64,000 nt of DNA from Myxocyprinus asiaticus (Eukaryota; Chordata; Actinopteri; Cypriniformes; Catostomidae), in NCBI RefSeq assembly GCF_019703515.2, contig NC_059373.1:11381281-11445280 (forward strand), read 5' to 3'. Shown piece by piece: positions 1-11,101 of the stretch (positions are counted from its first letter, which is position 1; each line of letters opens with the position of its first letter). The position numbers and the translations under genes are program-made. The notes beneath the pieces were generated by a model. That model was not told the origin of the DNA. It did no database searches and saw nothing but the letters and a program-made list of their open reading frames with translations.

Positions 1-310
1 TAACATCATCCCCAACGTCAGAACTGCCGAACATGACGAGGTTGTGCGCTCCTGCAGAGGGCCAAAGCTTGTCATGCATATACTGTACTTGCACAGAGGC
101 AGTACATGGAGATTGAGGAGCTCGCAGGGTGTGTGCCGGTACAAGGTCCACCTCAAATTCATCCTGCTCAACCTCGCGGCCCCACTGTGCCTCCTCATGT
201 GGTCCCTCGGTAGTTACAGAAGAGGTGGGTGGGAAGGCGCTGGAGGCCAAATCGTCCCTTAGAACAAGGGAGATTCGGAAGCAAAGCGCCTTGAGACTCA
301 TGCCATCACA
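1..310. other. Unclassified GC-richer segment at left edge
   Basis: This stretch is richer in G+C than what follows and has short overlapping open frames on both strands. Read on the minus strand it gives an acidic, proline/serine-containing stretch, which could be the tail of a retroelement gag-like frame or an exon cut by the window edge. I recognise no domain, start or splice signal, so no function is assigned. Confidence 0.25.
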
Positions 311-929
311 ATGAATTTCCCATACACGTCAGCTTGATGCAAAGAGTGAACTGTAACCGTATGAGAACACTGTAGAGCCGCTATGACTTTTGGGACTTCA
401 AATGGGTTCTTGCCCACAAGTCAACATCTGATGTCTCCTCAATCAAGAACACATCTGGGTAATTTTATGCATTCTCTGTATTTGCATTCATGAGTTTTGA
501 AATTGAAGTTCATCAGTGGATGATGACTTCAAACGGGTCCATGAGAATGTAAAAACACATAAAACGCATATTGAGAAACAGCCTACCTGTAAAGTGGGAC
601 TTCCTTTTCTACATCTGCCATATTGACCATTCCAGTTTCTCCCATTCATTTTAATTCAAGTGGTCCATTTTGGGTTTTACAGTCTTTGGTATGGCTTTTA
701 CAAATTTACCATGGTAACCATTGTTTCCACCATAATACATTAGTTAGTAGGCTAGCTAGCCTACAGTAATAGTTGTTGAATAAAACTGTGGCAACTTGAA
801 TCATTATTGTCAATTTAATCTATTTTTAATCTATGTACATTTATTGTAATGCCAGAGGAGGTTGTGCTTTGCTTTCCTAGTTGAGACTGGTTCCTCTCAA
901 GTTTTTGTTTGTTGTTGAATTTAAGAAAA
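311..929. other. Non-coding, no gene seen
   Basis: AT-rich DNA without a convincing frame on either strand. A short palindromic AGGCTAGCTAGCCT lies near 750. No recognised repeat or promoter. Confidence 0.5.
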
Positions 930-1486
930 ATACCTCAGCCCTGTTGGTCCTTTAAATGCAAGTGAATGGTGGCCAGAACTCTGAAGGTCCAAAAAGCACA
1001 TAAAATTAATCCACTCCAGTGGTTTAATCCATGTCTTCAGTAGGTGAGACACAGATCAATATAAGTCCTTTTTTACTATAAATCTCCACCTTTGACCAGC
1101 CCTAAGCAGTAGGTGGTGATATGCACAAAGAATGCGAATCGCCAAAAAACAAAAGAAGAATGTGGAAGTGGAAGTGAAAGTGGAGATTTATGGTAGAAAA
1201 GGACTGAAATTGATCTGTTTCTCGCACACACACCTATCATATCGCTTCTGATAATATAGTTTTAACCACTGGAGTCGCGTGGATTACTTTTATGCTGCCT
1301 TTATGTGCTTTTTTGGACCTTCAGAGTTCTGGTCACCATTCTTGCATTGAATGGACCAACAGAGCAGAGATATTATTCTAAAAATCTTTGTGTTCTGCAG
1401 GAGAAAGAAAGTCATACACATCTGGGATGGCATGCGGGTGAGTAAATGATGAGAGAATTTTCATTTTTGGGAGAACTATCCCTTTA
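930..1486. repeat. Foldback MITE family A, copy 1 (left end lost)
   Basis: A long imperfect palindrome: the left arm (GCAAGTGAATGGTGGCC, AAAAAGCACATAAA) returns as its reverse complement near 1300-1360. The right terminus reads GAGAACTATCCCTTTAA, the family's inverted end. The matching left terminus is absent, so this copy is truncated. Further copies or pieces lie at 40524-41200, 42466-42655 and 63257-64000. There is no coding capacity. Confidence 0.7.
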
Positions 1487-1789
1487 AGGCATGACCTTCT
1501 GTGAAGCTGCTTTGAGAGGACATGTAGGCCTACTGTGAAAAGCTCTATACTTTATAAATTACTTTAATTGCTTTGGCCTTTTAAATACAGTAGGTCTACT
1601 TATTAGGCACCAAGTCTTCCTCCAGTCTATAATGTCAGTTCAGGATTTCCAGTAGAATTTACATCGAGGAGCAATTTAGTTTTGTCTTTAGAGAATTTGG
1701 CGAAGTGAGAATGTTTGCTTTTTTAAGAGTCTGGCAGTACAGAGATGATGGTGTAGGTCAGGACCACAACCCTTGTCTTCAACTGTGCT

Positions 1790-1835
1790 TACATAAAGTT
1801 TTTTTTTTTTTTCATAAGCTCGTGTCTTTTCAAAA
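1790..1835 (+). promoter_or_regulatory. 5' leader of the eif3e pseudogene
   Basis: A poly-T/pyrimidine tract followed by CTCGTGTCTTTTCAAAA runs directly into the ATG at 1836. A short pyrimidine-rich leader is typical of translation-factor genes (TOP-like), so this may be the remnant of the original transcription start. No TATA box is seen, and nothing here shows whether it is still active. Confidence 0.35.
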
Positions 1836-1922
1836 ATGGCTGAGTACGATCTAACCAACAATATCGTGCATTTTTTAAACCGACATTATTTTTTCCGTTA
1901 CTGGAATTCCTTTCTGTAAAAA
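1836..1922 (+). pseudogene. eif3e: Pseudo-eif3e exon 1, frameshifted
   Basis: It reads MAEYDLTNNIVHFLNRH and then leaves frame. A single base is missing in the T-run near 1886-1892. Shifting frame there recovers FPLLEFLSVK, the conserved end of this exon. As it stands the frame ends at TAA 1917-1919. The expected Glu codon and GT donor after VK are replaced by AATCAAG, so no normal donor is visible. Confidence 0.9.
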
Positions 1923-2458
1923 ATCAAGAAAATACAGTCAATACTCTTAAAATATATTTCATTTATTCTTAGGTGCAACATGAGCAGCGCCACGTGTAGC
2001 CGGATAGCTATCGGATTTCTGATCTGATATTTGATCAGAAATGTCACACTTATAATCAAGATTACATTAACAGTTCGCTGGTAGATCAGCTGTATTTCAA
2101 GTAAGAATATACTAGTATTTAGTATCCCGTACCTTAGCTATTTAAAAATATATATATTTTTTAAGTATCTTGAAGTATTATGTATCATTCTGTACCATGT
2201 ACCATAGTAGTATTGCAGTACTTGAGATGGATAAAGGGCTGTATTGTCAGTCTTTAATGTGGATAAAATATAGATACAATATATTCATGCATTAGCTTTC
2301 ATGCACGTCCATTTAAATCTTTGTTGTATTCTGCAATATGCATAATTCTGAATGAGCTCACATTGTTATTAAGAATATGTTATGAATAATGAAAGGCCCT
2401 TTTAAATTTATTCAACAGGTTTTCTACATTTTCAGATCTTATGTTTCATATTGTAGGG

Positions 2459-3746
2459 CAGGGCTCTTCAACTATCTTTCGGGGGCCAGATTATCCAAAT
2501 GAAAACTTGGCGGGGGCCAAAAGTAAGCCAAAGGGTTAGGGCCAAAACTAACCCTAACCCTAACCCTAACCTAACCCTAACCCTAACCCTAACCCTAACC
2601 CTAACCCTAACTCTTTCATCGCAACATGTTAGTTAAAAAAAACCTTAATACAGTGCATTTATTTTTAAAATAGTCACAGGGTATACTGTATACTGAGTTA
2701 TAATTTTTAAGGTCTGGCCATAAATTACTTCATAAGATCTGGCTGAAGAACAAACATAACTTATACTTTTAACTGACAAATCATTTTTTATCAACTTTAC
2801 TTTGAAAAAACAAACAAACAAAACAAAGACATAATAAGCATTTTAACATTTTAGGGCTATTGTTTACTGATTGTTAAAACTGATGAGAAACATTTAGACC
2901 TGCTAAATCCCTCTCACAATATCAACCCACATGGTCATGTTTACTTAAGAATGCATTGAAATTAAACTTTTTTTTTTTTTTTTTGTCTATTCTTCCATTT
3001 TCTCTATAAAGTATCATCCTATTCAGTGAGGAAAAAAATTAGTCCTGCAAATATTGTGAATTTGCACACAAGAGCCAGAATTTCGTGTAGGTAATCATTG
3101 GTAAAAGAAGAACAAACTGAGTTGATGCTGTTCATGATTGAGAGGTCTGACTCACAGCTGTATAGATCCAAATATAATCAGGATATTTGCAGGTTCAGTT
3201 TCACGTTATAATTTTTTCCAAGCCCTACAGACACTGAACAGATGAGACATGATTGTTTGACACTTCAGGAATAGTGAATAAAAAGCAAACTTTTCAGGGC
3301 ATTTTCTTTGAACGTTAAGTTTTCATAATCGACTGCTTTTGTTTCCTAATGTGCTTACGTGCTGACAACATTTCTGTCACAACTGCAGTGATAATTTTTT
3401 ACTTCTGTAGATTTGACCACACTCCACACAATTTGATTGAAAAAGAAGCTATCAAATGCTCACTTAAATGGTGTGTTCCATGTTTAGCAAAGCAGTATAA
3501 CTAAACTCGCCAGAAAAGCTTAAACACGCTCTGGTTGAATGGCTGAATGCTGTTGCATGTGCCTTTGAGCACTGTTAAACTCACTGCTGATTGCTAAGGC
3601 TCACGCCTATGAACACTAAGTTTTGCACAGAGAGCGCTCTGATATTTCGGATGGCGAGACAGTTTGATAAAAAATCAGTCGGAGGGCCAAACAAAGATGA
3701 TTGGCGGACTGGATTTGCACCGCAGGCCGTCAGTTGACTAGCCCTG
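2459..3746. mobile_element. hAT-like non-autonomous element in pseudo-eif3e intron 1
   Basis: The element begins CAGGGCTCTTCAACTA and ends TTGACTAGCCCTG, which are imperfect inverted termini. It is flanked by an 8-bp near-identical duplication, TTGTAGGG (2451-2458) and CTGTAGGG (3747-3754). An 8-bp duplication with CAGGG-type ends fits the hAT superfamily. No transposase frame is present, so it is non-autonomous. It carries the telomeric array at 2548-2611. Confidence 0.75.
2548..2611. repeat. Interstitial telomeric repeat (CCCTAA)n
   Basis: About ten and a half copies of the vertebrate telomere hexamer, with the C-rich strand on +. One unit near 2569 lacks a C. The array lies inside the hAT-like element rather than at a chromosome end. 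Confidence 0.95.
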
Positions 3747-3850
3747 CTGTAGGGTTTGCTTTCTGATGTATTCAGCTTTCCTGTAATTTCAATAAACCTG
3801 GTGTAGACAAAATACAAGTTGTTAAACCTGCTTGTTGCTCACTTTTTCAG

Positions 3851-3968
3851 ATCTACAATGAGAAAGAACTTCTTCAAGGGAAGCTGGATCTTCTCAGCGA
3901 CACAAACATGGTGGACTTCGCCATGGACGTATATAAGAAACTTTATCCCAACAAAGACATTCCACATT
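3851..3968 (+). pseudogene. eif3e: Pseudo-eif3e exon 2
   Basis: The acceptor TTTTTCAG precedes 3851 and the donor GTAAGT follows 3968. The frame [20 protein letters not shown]... to DIPH is open and matches the family closely. It ends in phase 1 as expected for the split Ala codon opening exon 3, but the last base is T instead of the expected G. Confidence 0.9.
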
Positions 3969-4113
3969 GTAAGTGTTTCGTTTCATGCCTTCTGTACACA
4001 GTTTGACCCAAGGTTTTAAATGAAAGCACATCGAGGTCTATAAGGAGGATTTTTCTTGTCTAATGTATATAAAATCAGGAAATCACTTCTATCATGCTGT
4101 TATTTTCACTTAG
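3969..4113 (+). other. Intron remnant where eif3e exon 3 should be
   Basis: The family has a roughly 120-nt exon between exons 2 and 4 (starting ALREKRTTV). None of it is found in these 145 bases, which hold only AT-rich intron-like sequence. The exon has been deleted. Confidence 0.8.
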
Positions 4114-4156
4114 AGATGGGAGGATGCTGTTTGAATATTTAGCAGACAAACATAGT
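4114..4156 (+). pseudogene. eif3e: Pseudo-eif3e exon 4
   Basis: Acceptor CACTTAG, donor GTAAGT. It reads (R)DGRMLFEYLADKHS. The family has Gly where this copy has Ser at the exon end. The frame is open. Confidence 0.88.
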
Positions 4157-4693
4157 GTAAGTTTTGCACCTCGCAGTTTGTAATTATTGTATTTCTTTAA
4201 GGTGAGGCGTGGAATTTCTGCCGAAAATGGAATTGCAAAAATAATGACTTTATACAGGTTACCCAAACACGCCCCCTCCAGGTTGTAGTGCCCCAATCTC
4301 GTAACATTGATTGAGTCAATGTTGCAGTCAGGCTGGAGACTGTTACCACTTTCCTGGGGAATTAATGTATGAATAGCTTACTTTAAAGTTGCCTCTACAT
4401 ATTAAGCTGGGATAGGAGGAAGTATTATAACATCAGAGGTGAACACACATCACCTTACATTTTTTGCATGCAGTAGTTTGCTCTTTTTTCTTTTTTTTTT
4501 TTTTTTTTTTTCTGTTGTTGTTGCTAAAATACAATTTCCACTTACTGTATATCAAATTACACTTCAATAATACACTATTTGATTGCTGCTTGTCAGTGGC
4601 TGTTTTTTTATTTTTGTATTTTTTATTTTTTTCCAGAGTAGCTAATTTACATCTTAATTCATTGTTGAATATCTGTGTTTTCTGACGCTTCAG

Positions 4694-4798
4694 TTTCGTC
4701 AGGAATATTTGGATACACTTTACTGCTATGCCAAGTTCCAGTACGAATGTGGCAACTACTCAGGGGCTGGTGAGTATCTCTACTTCTTCCGTGTGCTT
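4694..4798 (+). pseudogene. eif3e: Pseudo-eif3e exon 5
   Basis: Acceptor CTTCAG, donor GTAAGT. There are 35 open codons starting [18 protein letters not shown] and ending YFFRVL. Changes at normally invariant sites (Arg to Cys in TLYCYAK, Ala to Gly in YSGAGEY) suggest relaxed constraint. The next exon is 12 kb away because transposons fill the intron. Confidence 0.9.
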
Positions 4799-5830
4799 GT
4801 AAGTGGTGTTTTTCATGTAGCGACAACTTTAATCTGTTATTCTGTTCCTTAGAAGTTAATGTGATTTGTGAAGTGTGAAATAGACTCTGAAATTACAGCC
4901 TTGGGTAGTGCTGTAGGAGAAAAAAAAACATGAGTGAAAAGTAGACGCAAATTAATTTGACCTGTACTTCCCTGGGTGTCTTAACTGCTTTTTTTTCTTT
5001 TCGTAATTTACCTGAACGAACAACCAGTAACAGTTACAGTCAAATAGCTTCCAGCATTAAGAAAGGTTTTGCAAACATACGTTAGCCTGCAAGTGTTGTG
5101 CAGTGTAAATGAGAAGCATTTTAAATGTTGCTTAGCTTGTACCAGGGTATATTAAGTGAAATTTTAAATGCAAGTATTTACAGTTGCATTTTTAATTATT
5201 TACCTTTTTTTTTTTTTTTTTTAGATTTTATTGATTAATAAAAAAGTAGGGTTGTGCCAATACTATCAGATATCAATATACTGCAGTACTTTTCCTTATG
5301 ATATTGTATTGATATTTTAGATCCCATTATTGGTATTTTTATTCAACTATTTATGTATTAATATCATGTCCAGCAGTTCAATGAAGACGCAGTGCAAACG
5401 AAGACACAGGTCATCTAAATAAGTGCAAACTCAGAGTGGAGTTTCTCATTGCAACTCTTATATGAGGCGCAACAGAGACTGAAACTGAGCCAGTTTCTCT
5501 CACAGACACGCTGGTCCTCTCTAGAGCCATGCAAAAATATTGATTTTCCTACTAAGCACAATCTTCATTTTATTATATCGATAATGATTCTTAAAATCCC
5601 AAAATCGATCTTTTACTTTATGCACAGCACTTTTCAATGAGAGTATATCACAAACTAACATGACTTAACCCTGTAAAGCCTAACATATGAAAGAATTGTC
5701 AGAAAAGTATAAAATTTTGACATTAAACTGTTTTTAGTACCATTAGACAAACTATAAAAGGAAATTTTTTTATGTATCTTACATTAAATATCTCATGTAC
5801 ATATGTAAATTCACTCATATTTAATTAAAT
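4799..5830 (+). other. Pseudo-eif3e intron 5, first part: repeats, no gene
   Basis: AT-rich with poly-T runs (around 4488 upstream and 5203-5222). From about 5250 a stretch beginning GGGTTGTGCCAATACTATC resembles the TIR-side consensus of fish DNA repeats seen elsewhere in the window. No coding frame. Confidence 0.4.
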
Positions 5831-6066
5831 AACTGTACATACCCCTACCTTGCACATACATTACCACTTGCACATGTTCATACGCCATTCTATGTTATAT
5901 GTCCTATTATTTGTATGTCTATTTATACTCTTACCTTGTTTTATATTCTGTGTCTCACTGTAATGTTCTGTGTGCACTTGTTTCTCCTATCACAAAAAAA
6001 TAAATTAAAAAAATTCTATTTGTACGTGAGAACACTTGTCAATAAAGGTCATTCTGGTTCTGATTA
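5830..6066 (+). mobile_element. LINE 3' UTR fragment (CR1/L2-like)
   Basis: The stretch of short TATACT/TGCAC phrases ends TCAATAAAGGTCATTCTGGTT and then CTGATT. That tail is characteristic of fish L2/Rex-type LINE 3' ends, here in + orientation. No coding part remains. Confidence 0.5.
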
Positions 6067-6690
6067 GGCTTAAGTTTTTCTTAGCCCATATATGCTACAG
6101 TGGTAAATCTTGGGGTATTATCAGAGGGTTCCCTTGGCTTTTCAGAGATACCAGATGTTTGAGAGTTTGACCATGACAACTTCCTCTCCTTGGTCTAAAA
6201 ATATGGATTGAAATGCATCACAGATCATGTTCAGCACATCAAATACAATATTAATAAAATATTGTAAAATATAAAAACTCTTTCAATAAACAGTTTTTAT
6301 TTTATGTATTGTATCTCATTATTTTGCTTGTAATGCAAAATAATGAGATCTTTATAATGATAGAGCTGGTTGCATATATGAAAATACACAGAAATATTAG
6401 TTAACACTTTAAATATCTTATAGAACGTATATGTCAGAATTTTCAAAGCTCTGTGATTTATTTTGCTTCATTTGTTTTTATTTTTTATCATGGGCATGAA
6501 TCTGATGTAATGGTGATTGAGAGATACAGCTCAAAAGCCTGTTGTATCATACAGTATTTGATACATATGATTTCAACTGGCTTTTTCAATAAAATAATAT
6601 CACATTTTTAACCAAGCATAAGTTGCTTATATTCAGCAAATACTCATTTTAAAATATCAGTAACAATTGTAGGGCTTTACTGGTTGTTTA
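6067..6690. other. AT-rich intronic DNA, nothing recognised
   Basis: No frame, repeat terminus or motif stands out. A short palindrome (ATTTTGCTTGTAATGCAAAAT) lies near 6320. Confidence 0.4.
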
Positions 6691-7090
6691 GATCAGTTTT
6701 ACTATCAGAAATAATTAATAATTATTTCTTTAGTTATTAATTAATATTTAAATTAATTAATTGAACCTAACTCATTAAAACCTCATATGGGGCTCCAGTA
6801 AATGTAGTGTGCTACGTTTAGGAGCGGGTTTGGTTATTAGCAATAATTAATAATTATCAAAGATCATTATTAATTATTAAAATCAATAGAACATTGATGA
6901 GAATCAGTGTTAGCTTTTTTAATCCTTTAAATCAACAGTTATCAAAGATAATCATTAATTGTTAACATCGATGAAACATTAATTAAAATTAACACTAGCT
7001 TATTGATCATTCAAATTCAACAATCATCAAAGATAATTATCAATTATCAAAAATCAATAGAATATTAATAAGGATTAACATTGATGGGGC
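6690..7090. repeat. AT-rich minisatellite of about 80-bp period
   Basis: Three diverged units share ATCAAAGATNATNATTAATT, then CAATAGAACATT(A/G)AT, then a purine-rich segment and TTAGCTT. Unit starts are near 6855, 6937 and 7020. The units are internally palindromic (AATAATTAATAATTATC). Confidence 0.6.
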
Positions 7091-8760
7091 ACCACCCTGG
7101 AATCAGGGACTAATAACCAGACAGTAAAACAGTCTCAATATTAGATTGTTTTCTTAGGAAAATCGACATCCGAAGAATATTGATTTTCGGGAAAAAAAAC
7201 AATGAATGAAGGTTTGAATCTGAGCACTGACATCCTGTCAGCATGACACAGGCGTATGCAAAACAAACCAAAACACTTCTCTTTGTAATATAAACAAAGT
7301 TTATTTATGCAGTAATATCAATTAATAATTAATACAATGCAGTCAATAAACTTCCGACTTACAACTACAAACTAAACAGTGATATGATTAGATATGGAAA
7401 TAAAAATAATCCTATAACACATTAGGTGTGTGTGTGACAGTGTATGTGTGTGTGTGTAAGGAGGGACGTGCACGAAATGGCGGATGTGACTCTCGTGGAG
7501 AGTATGTCACGCAATACTTACGGCCAGGGAATATGACCGCGAATGGGGGCGGCAAGAAACCAGTCAATGGTGTCTACCAGTTACCGCGTGTATCCGCTTG
7601 TACGATAGCTTAGGGACAAAGCTGGGCTTTAGCATTAAGCTATCTAGGAGCCAAAAATGTGCGCCAGAATGTTTGTGAGGTGTCGCGTGCATGTGTGTGT
7701 GGTTAGTACGAGAGAGAGAGAAGTGACGGCCCTAAAGCCGATTTCGCGATCGTGGGAGAGAAAGCAGCTGTTAGTTCATCGCTCAGAGACGCGGTGGACG
7801 GCTCGTAAACTGTCCTGCGTACTTTGACTCTTTAATGGATGAACTCAGTTTACCTGTCTCACCCGCGATGGCGAAATTGCACAACAGTCCAATTTGGTTG
7901 GACCACAAAACAGCAAAACAAATTTGTGATAATTAATACCCTGAGTATTTATAATGAGCGGACATGGCGGTCCGTAAACTGTACAAGCAAAAACCTTGAA
8001 ACACAAGAATAGCACACTATAATATTCTATCTCTGCCCAGACGTAAACCTCTTACTTGAATCGCATGAGGACACAGGTAGAATGTGTTTTCCTCCGTCCT
8101 TTAACTCTGACCCGGTTCCTTGAGTCTTGGGTGATGACGGGAGGCCGTTTCCTCGCTCTGTCGGCGGGCGGTACGGCTGTTGATTCTCGGCGGGCTGGCG
8201 GAGAACTCAGAAATGTCGACTTGATTGAAGAGGGAAGAGATATCTTTAATCTCTTCACTTCTGTAGGCAAATGGATGAAGATGCGAATTGCTCGGTGGTC
8301 TCCTTAGGATCTGTTAGAGTGCTCGGTTGAACACAGAGTAATCTCAACTCGTCCAGCGAGATGGAAATTGTATGGCCACAGTTTCAAGTCGGACGTTACT
8401 TCCTTGTGCCACGAGGTTGCAGCTGAGAGCAGCGATGAGCTGCGTCTTCACACTGCAAACAAAGTTGCTGGAAGCAAATCCCAGAAGCATTTCAGAGGTA
8501 TTTCAACTCCTGATGATGTCATGGTTTGAGGTGCGTTCTGTTGTGTGCCTCATCCAATAGGAGTTGAGAGTTCAATCCTTTAGTGAGCAAGGCTTCATGG
8601 GATTTGTAGTCTGTTTTGGACTCCCTTTGTTTGATTTTGGCGCGATTTTTATCAGTATAATTTACGACTTGGAATGTGGGGGCTTGAGTTAGGTTTTTAC
8701 GACTGTGTTAGGCCTGCCTTTGTCGTCTATCTGAATACATGAGGCCCAACACAATATAAT
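7091..8760. repeat. Unclassified CpG-richer block, possible LTR-like repeat
   Basis: Base composition changes sharply. The block from 7420 has many CpGs, a short TG microsatellite (7426-7457) and overlapping open frames on both strands around 8050-8310. None of these resembles a known protein. The start GGGGCACCACCCTGGAATCA and the AATAAAC/TTTATT motifs suggest a retroelement LTR or an insertion of unknown type. I could not find a duplicate terminus to prove either. Confidence 0.3.
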
Positions 8761-9391
8761 CATTATTGTCAGTTAATTAAAATAAGCTGCCATTTATCCC
8801 AACATAAGAGTCACTTTTCGCGCAAGTCTGTGCCCTTTTAAATAGTTCAATGTAAAACATTGACACCACATTTTTTTCACAAATAACAACTAGATGGTGC
8901 CATAAACATGTGAAACTTGCATACCATAGGTCATTTGGCTTGACAGCTTGAACAGAGTAAACAGGAGCTGTTAAACATTGTGTATCATATTTGGTACACA
9001 CAACATTATAGGGTTAAAATTTATGTAATTGGCCACTGCCTGATAATATTTCAGATTTAACTCATCAGTTCAGCACCAAGTTCAGCATCCTTTCACTGCG
9101 TGTTGAGATTAAAAGTTTGGTTTGCCTTGTGATGTGTGTCCAAAGATAAGATCCACGTAATCCATTTGTCATTGATAATGCCTCTTATAATTCCCTCTTT
9201 GGTCTTTACATAAGATGTTGATAAAAAAAAAAAAAAAAGCTAAAATAAATGTTTAATTTTAATGGGACATTCGATTCCATTGGTGTTAATGTCCTTTTCC
9301 TTAAAGAGACAGTACCAGGTTTTAGCATGTGTTCTATATACTGATGTAAATACTTGTAAATAGGACATGTTAGGCATCTAAACAATAAACT
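8761..9391. other. Intronic DNA, no gene seen
   Basis: AT-rich with a poly-A run near 9222-9238. No coding frame or repeat end is recognised. Confidence 0.4.
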
Positions 9392-9725
9392 CTCTCTCTC
9401 TCACATACACACACACATACACTCACACATACGCAATTTTTGACATCATATTTATTGGTGGAATACATGAAATTTTTATATTTTTATAATCTAAAATGTG
9501 ACCAAATGAAAAACTACTGGTAAAAAACATTAGCTGAGAGAGAATTTCTTTCTATGTAAGCAAAAATGGACATAACTGAAATATGCCGATATGAATTGGA
9601 ATAAAGTTGAGAGCATGTGAATCATAAGGAAATCGATCATGATGTATCACAGTATTTTGAATCGTGACATATGTATCGTAATATGTATCGTGAGATGGCT
9701 GGCAATACCTGGCCCTAAAAAAAAT
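9392..9725. repeat. CA/CT microsatellite and diverged DNA repeat family B, copy 1
   Basis: A CT/CA-rich microsatellite (9392-9432) is followed by sequence sharing AAAATGTGACCAAA, ACATTAGCTGAGAG, CTATGTAAGCAAAA and GAGAGCATGTGAATC in order with 19735-20030. These two are diverged copies of one interspersed repeat. Neither has coding capacity. Confidence 0.55.
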
Positions 9726-10210
9726 TGCTGACATTGTTGACTTTACGCCCTAACCAGGCATGATAAGACAAGTAATTTTTTTTGTCTGTGCTGAAAATAA
9801 AATGCTGCTGCGATGTGTCAAAATCACAGCCAGTCAGAATATATTCAGTATTATATACAGCTATTTGCAGTGGAAATTTGGACCAATAAGATTTAAATAT
9901 GGGTGGGGTTACCCACTACAATATATCAGAAATAAACCAAGCAAACAACTAATATCTTGTCAGTTGTCTTGCTCTTGGTTATAACAAAAACTCAAATTAA
10001 CCTTAGAATTGTGAACAAATATGTAACTTCAACCCCATTTAATGCATATGTGGGTCAAAAAAGACCCTAGTGAAATCTAGATGCTTATTCTTTATAAAAC
10101 TTAAATTAGTAATAAAAAAATTTAAAGTGTTGATATATCTTTTATTCAATTCTGAAGAGTTTCGGACACATTAAAATTATAGTAGGAGTTTTGGGCGACT
10201 GTGTAAATCA
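9726..10210. other. Intronic DNA with a GGGTCAAAAA-type repeat fragment
   Basis: Around 10030-10070 the motif ATATGTGGGTCAAAAAAGACCC resembles the GACCC-containing sequence at 16620-16830. The DIRS element, the Tc1 copy and the MITE may therefore have inserted within or beside one older repeat. No gene. Confidence 0.35.
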
Positions 10211-10543
10211 AAACGTCCTGGTTACTTGCGTAACCTCCGTTCCCTGATGGAGGGAACCAGATGTTGTGTCGATGTAGTGACACTAGGGGTCACTCTTGGG
10301 AGCCCGAGACACCTCTGGTCTTGATAAAAGGCCAATGAAAATTGGCGAGAGGTAATTGCATACCACTCACCCAGACATACAGGTATAAAAGGAGCTGGTA
10401 TGCTACCACTCATTCAGGTTTTATGCTGAGGTGCCGAGACAAGGTCCTGGCCATTTCAGTGGGTAGTTCAGCATTGTGGCAGGAGGGACACAATGTCTTG
10501 TTCCCTCCATCAGGGAACGGAGGTTACGCAAGTAACCAGGACG

Positions 10544-11100
10544 TTCCCTATCTGTCACTCACTCGACGTTGTGTCGATGTAGTGACACTTGGGGTCCCTA
10601 TACGAAATGCCGCAACTGGCTGAACTGTGTTACTTGAACTGGCGGTGTGTGACGGGCAGACCACTGTGACCACGTAACCTCCCCCAACACTGTTATGAGT
10701 GTCGAATGGCCCTTTGGGGACAAGTCGACTACCCAAAAGATAGAGACAGGCTAGCCCAGTCGTGGCCTCTTATCCCCTTTTTTCCACTCCCCCGCAAAAA
10801 AGGGGGATTAACCGACTTCCCTCCCAAGGGGAAGACACCGTGGAGACCACACCCCACCCAGAGGGGGGGGTATTTAAGTGGAAATACGTCACATGGTCTT
10901 GCCAACCTATGTCGGAAGTATGACATGTGGAGAAGTCCCATGGTAGGTCCTACCCTACGGGGGAGGAGTTACTACAAGCATAGTGACTGGGACAGAGGGG
11001 CCTCTGCCCAAGGAAGATGCAGTCTGCCAACAGGGAAACGAATTAGCGGAAGATATACGTCGCATGGGGTTACCTACGGGGAACCGCCACATGCGGAGCA
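10544..11100. other. Non-coding part of the DIRS element
   Basis: A GC-rich stretch holding a third TGTCGATGTAGTGACACTTG copy (about 10571-10590) and G- and C-runs (10790-10870). Open frames cross it on both strands but none resembles a recombinase. It occupies the place where the tyrosine recombinase would be expected. Confidence 0.5.
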
Positions 11101-11101
11101 C

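Noticed and set aside
44..314. Possible exon at the left edge
   Set aside because: Frames of 60-70 codons without a recognised family or splice signals. Kept only as an unclassified segment.
4464..4685. Open frame of 73 codons with a run of Phe
   Set aside because: It is made of a poly-T run and AT-rich intron just before pseudo-eif3e exon 5, with no domain.
8052..8307. Overlapping open frames on both strands (72 and 83 codons)
   Set aside because: No domain or splice sites. Bidirectional openness follows from local base composition.
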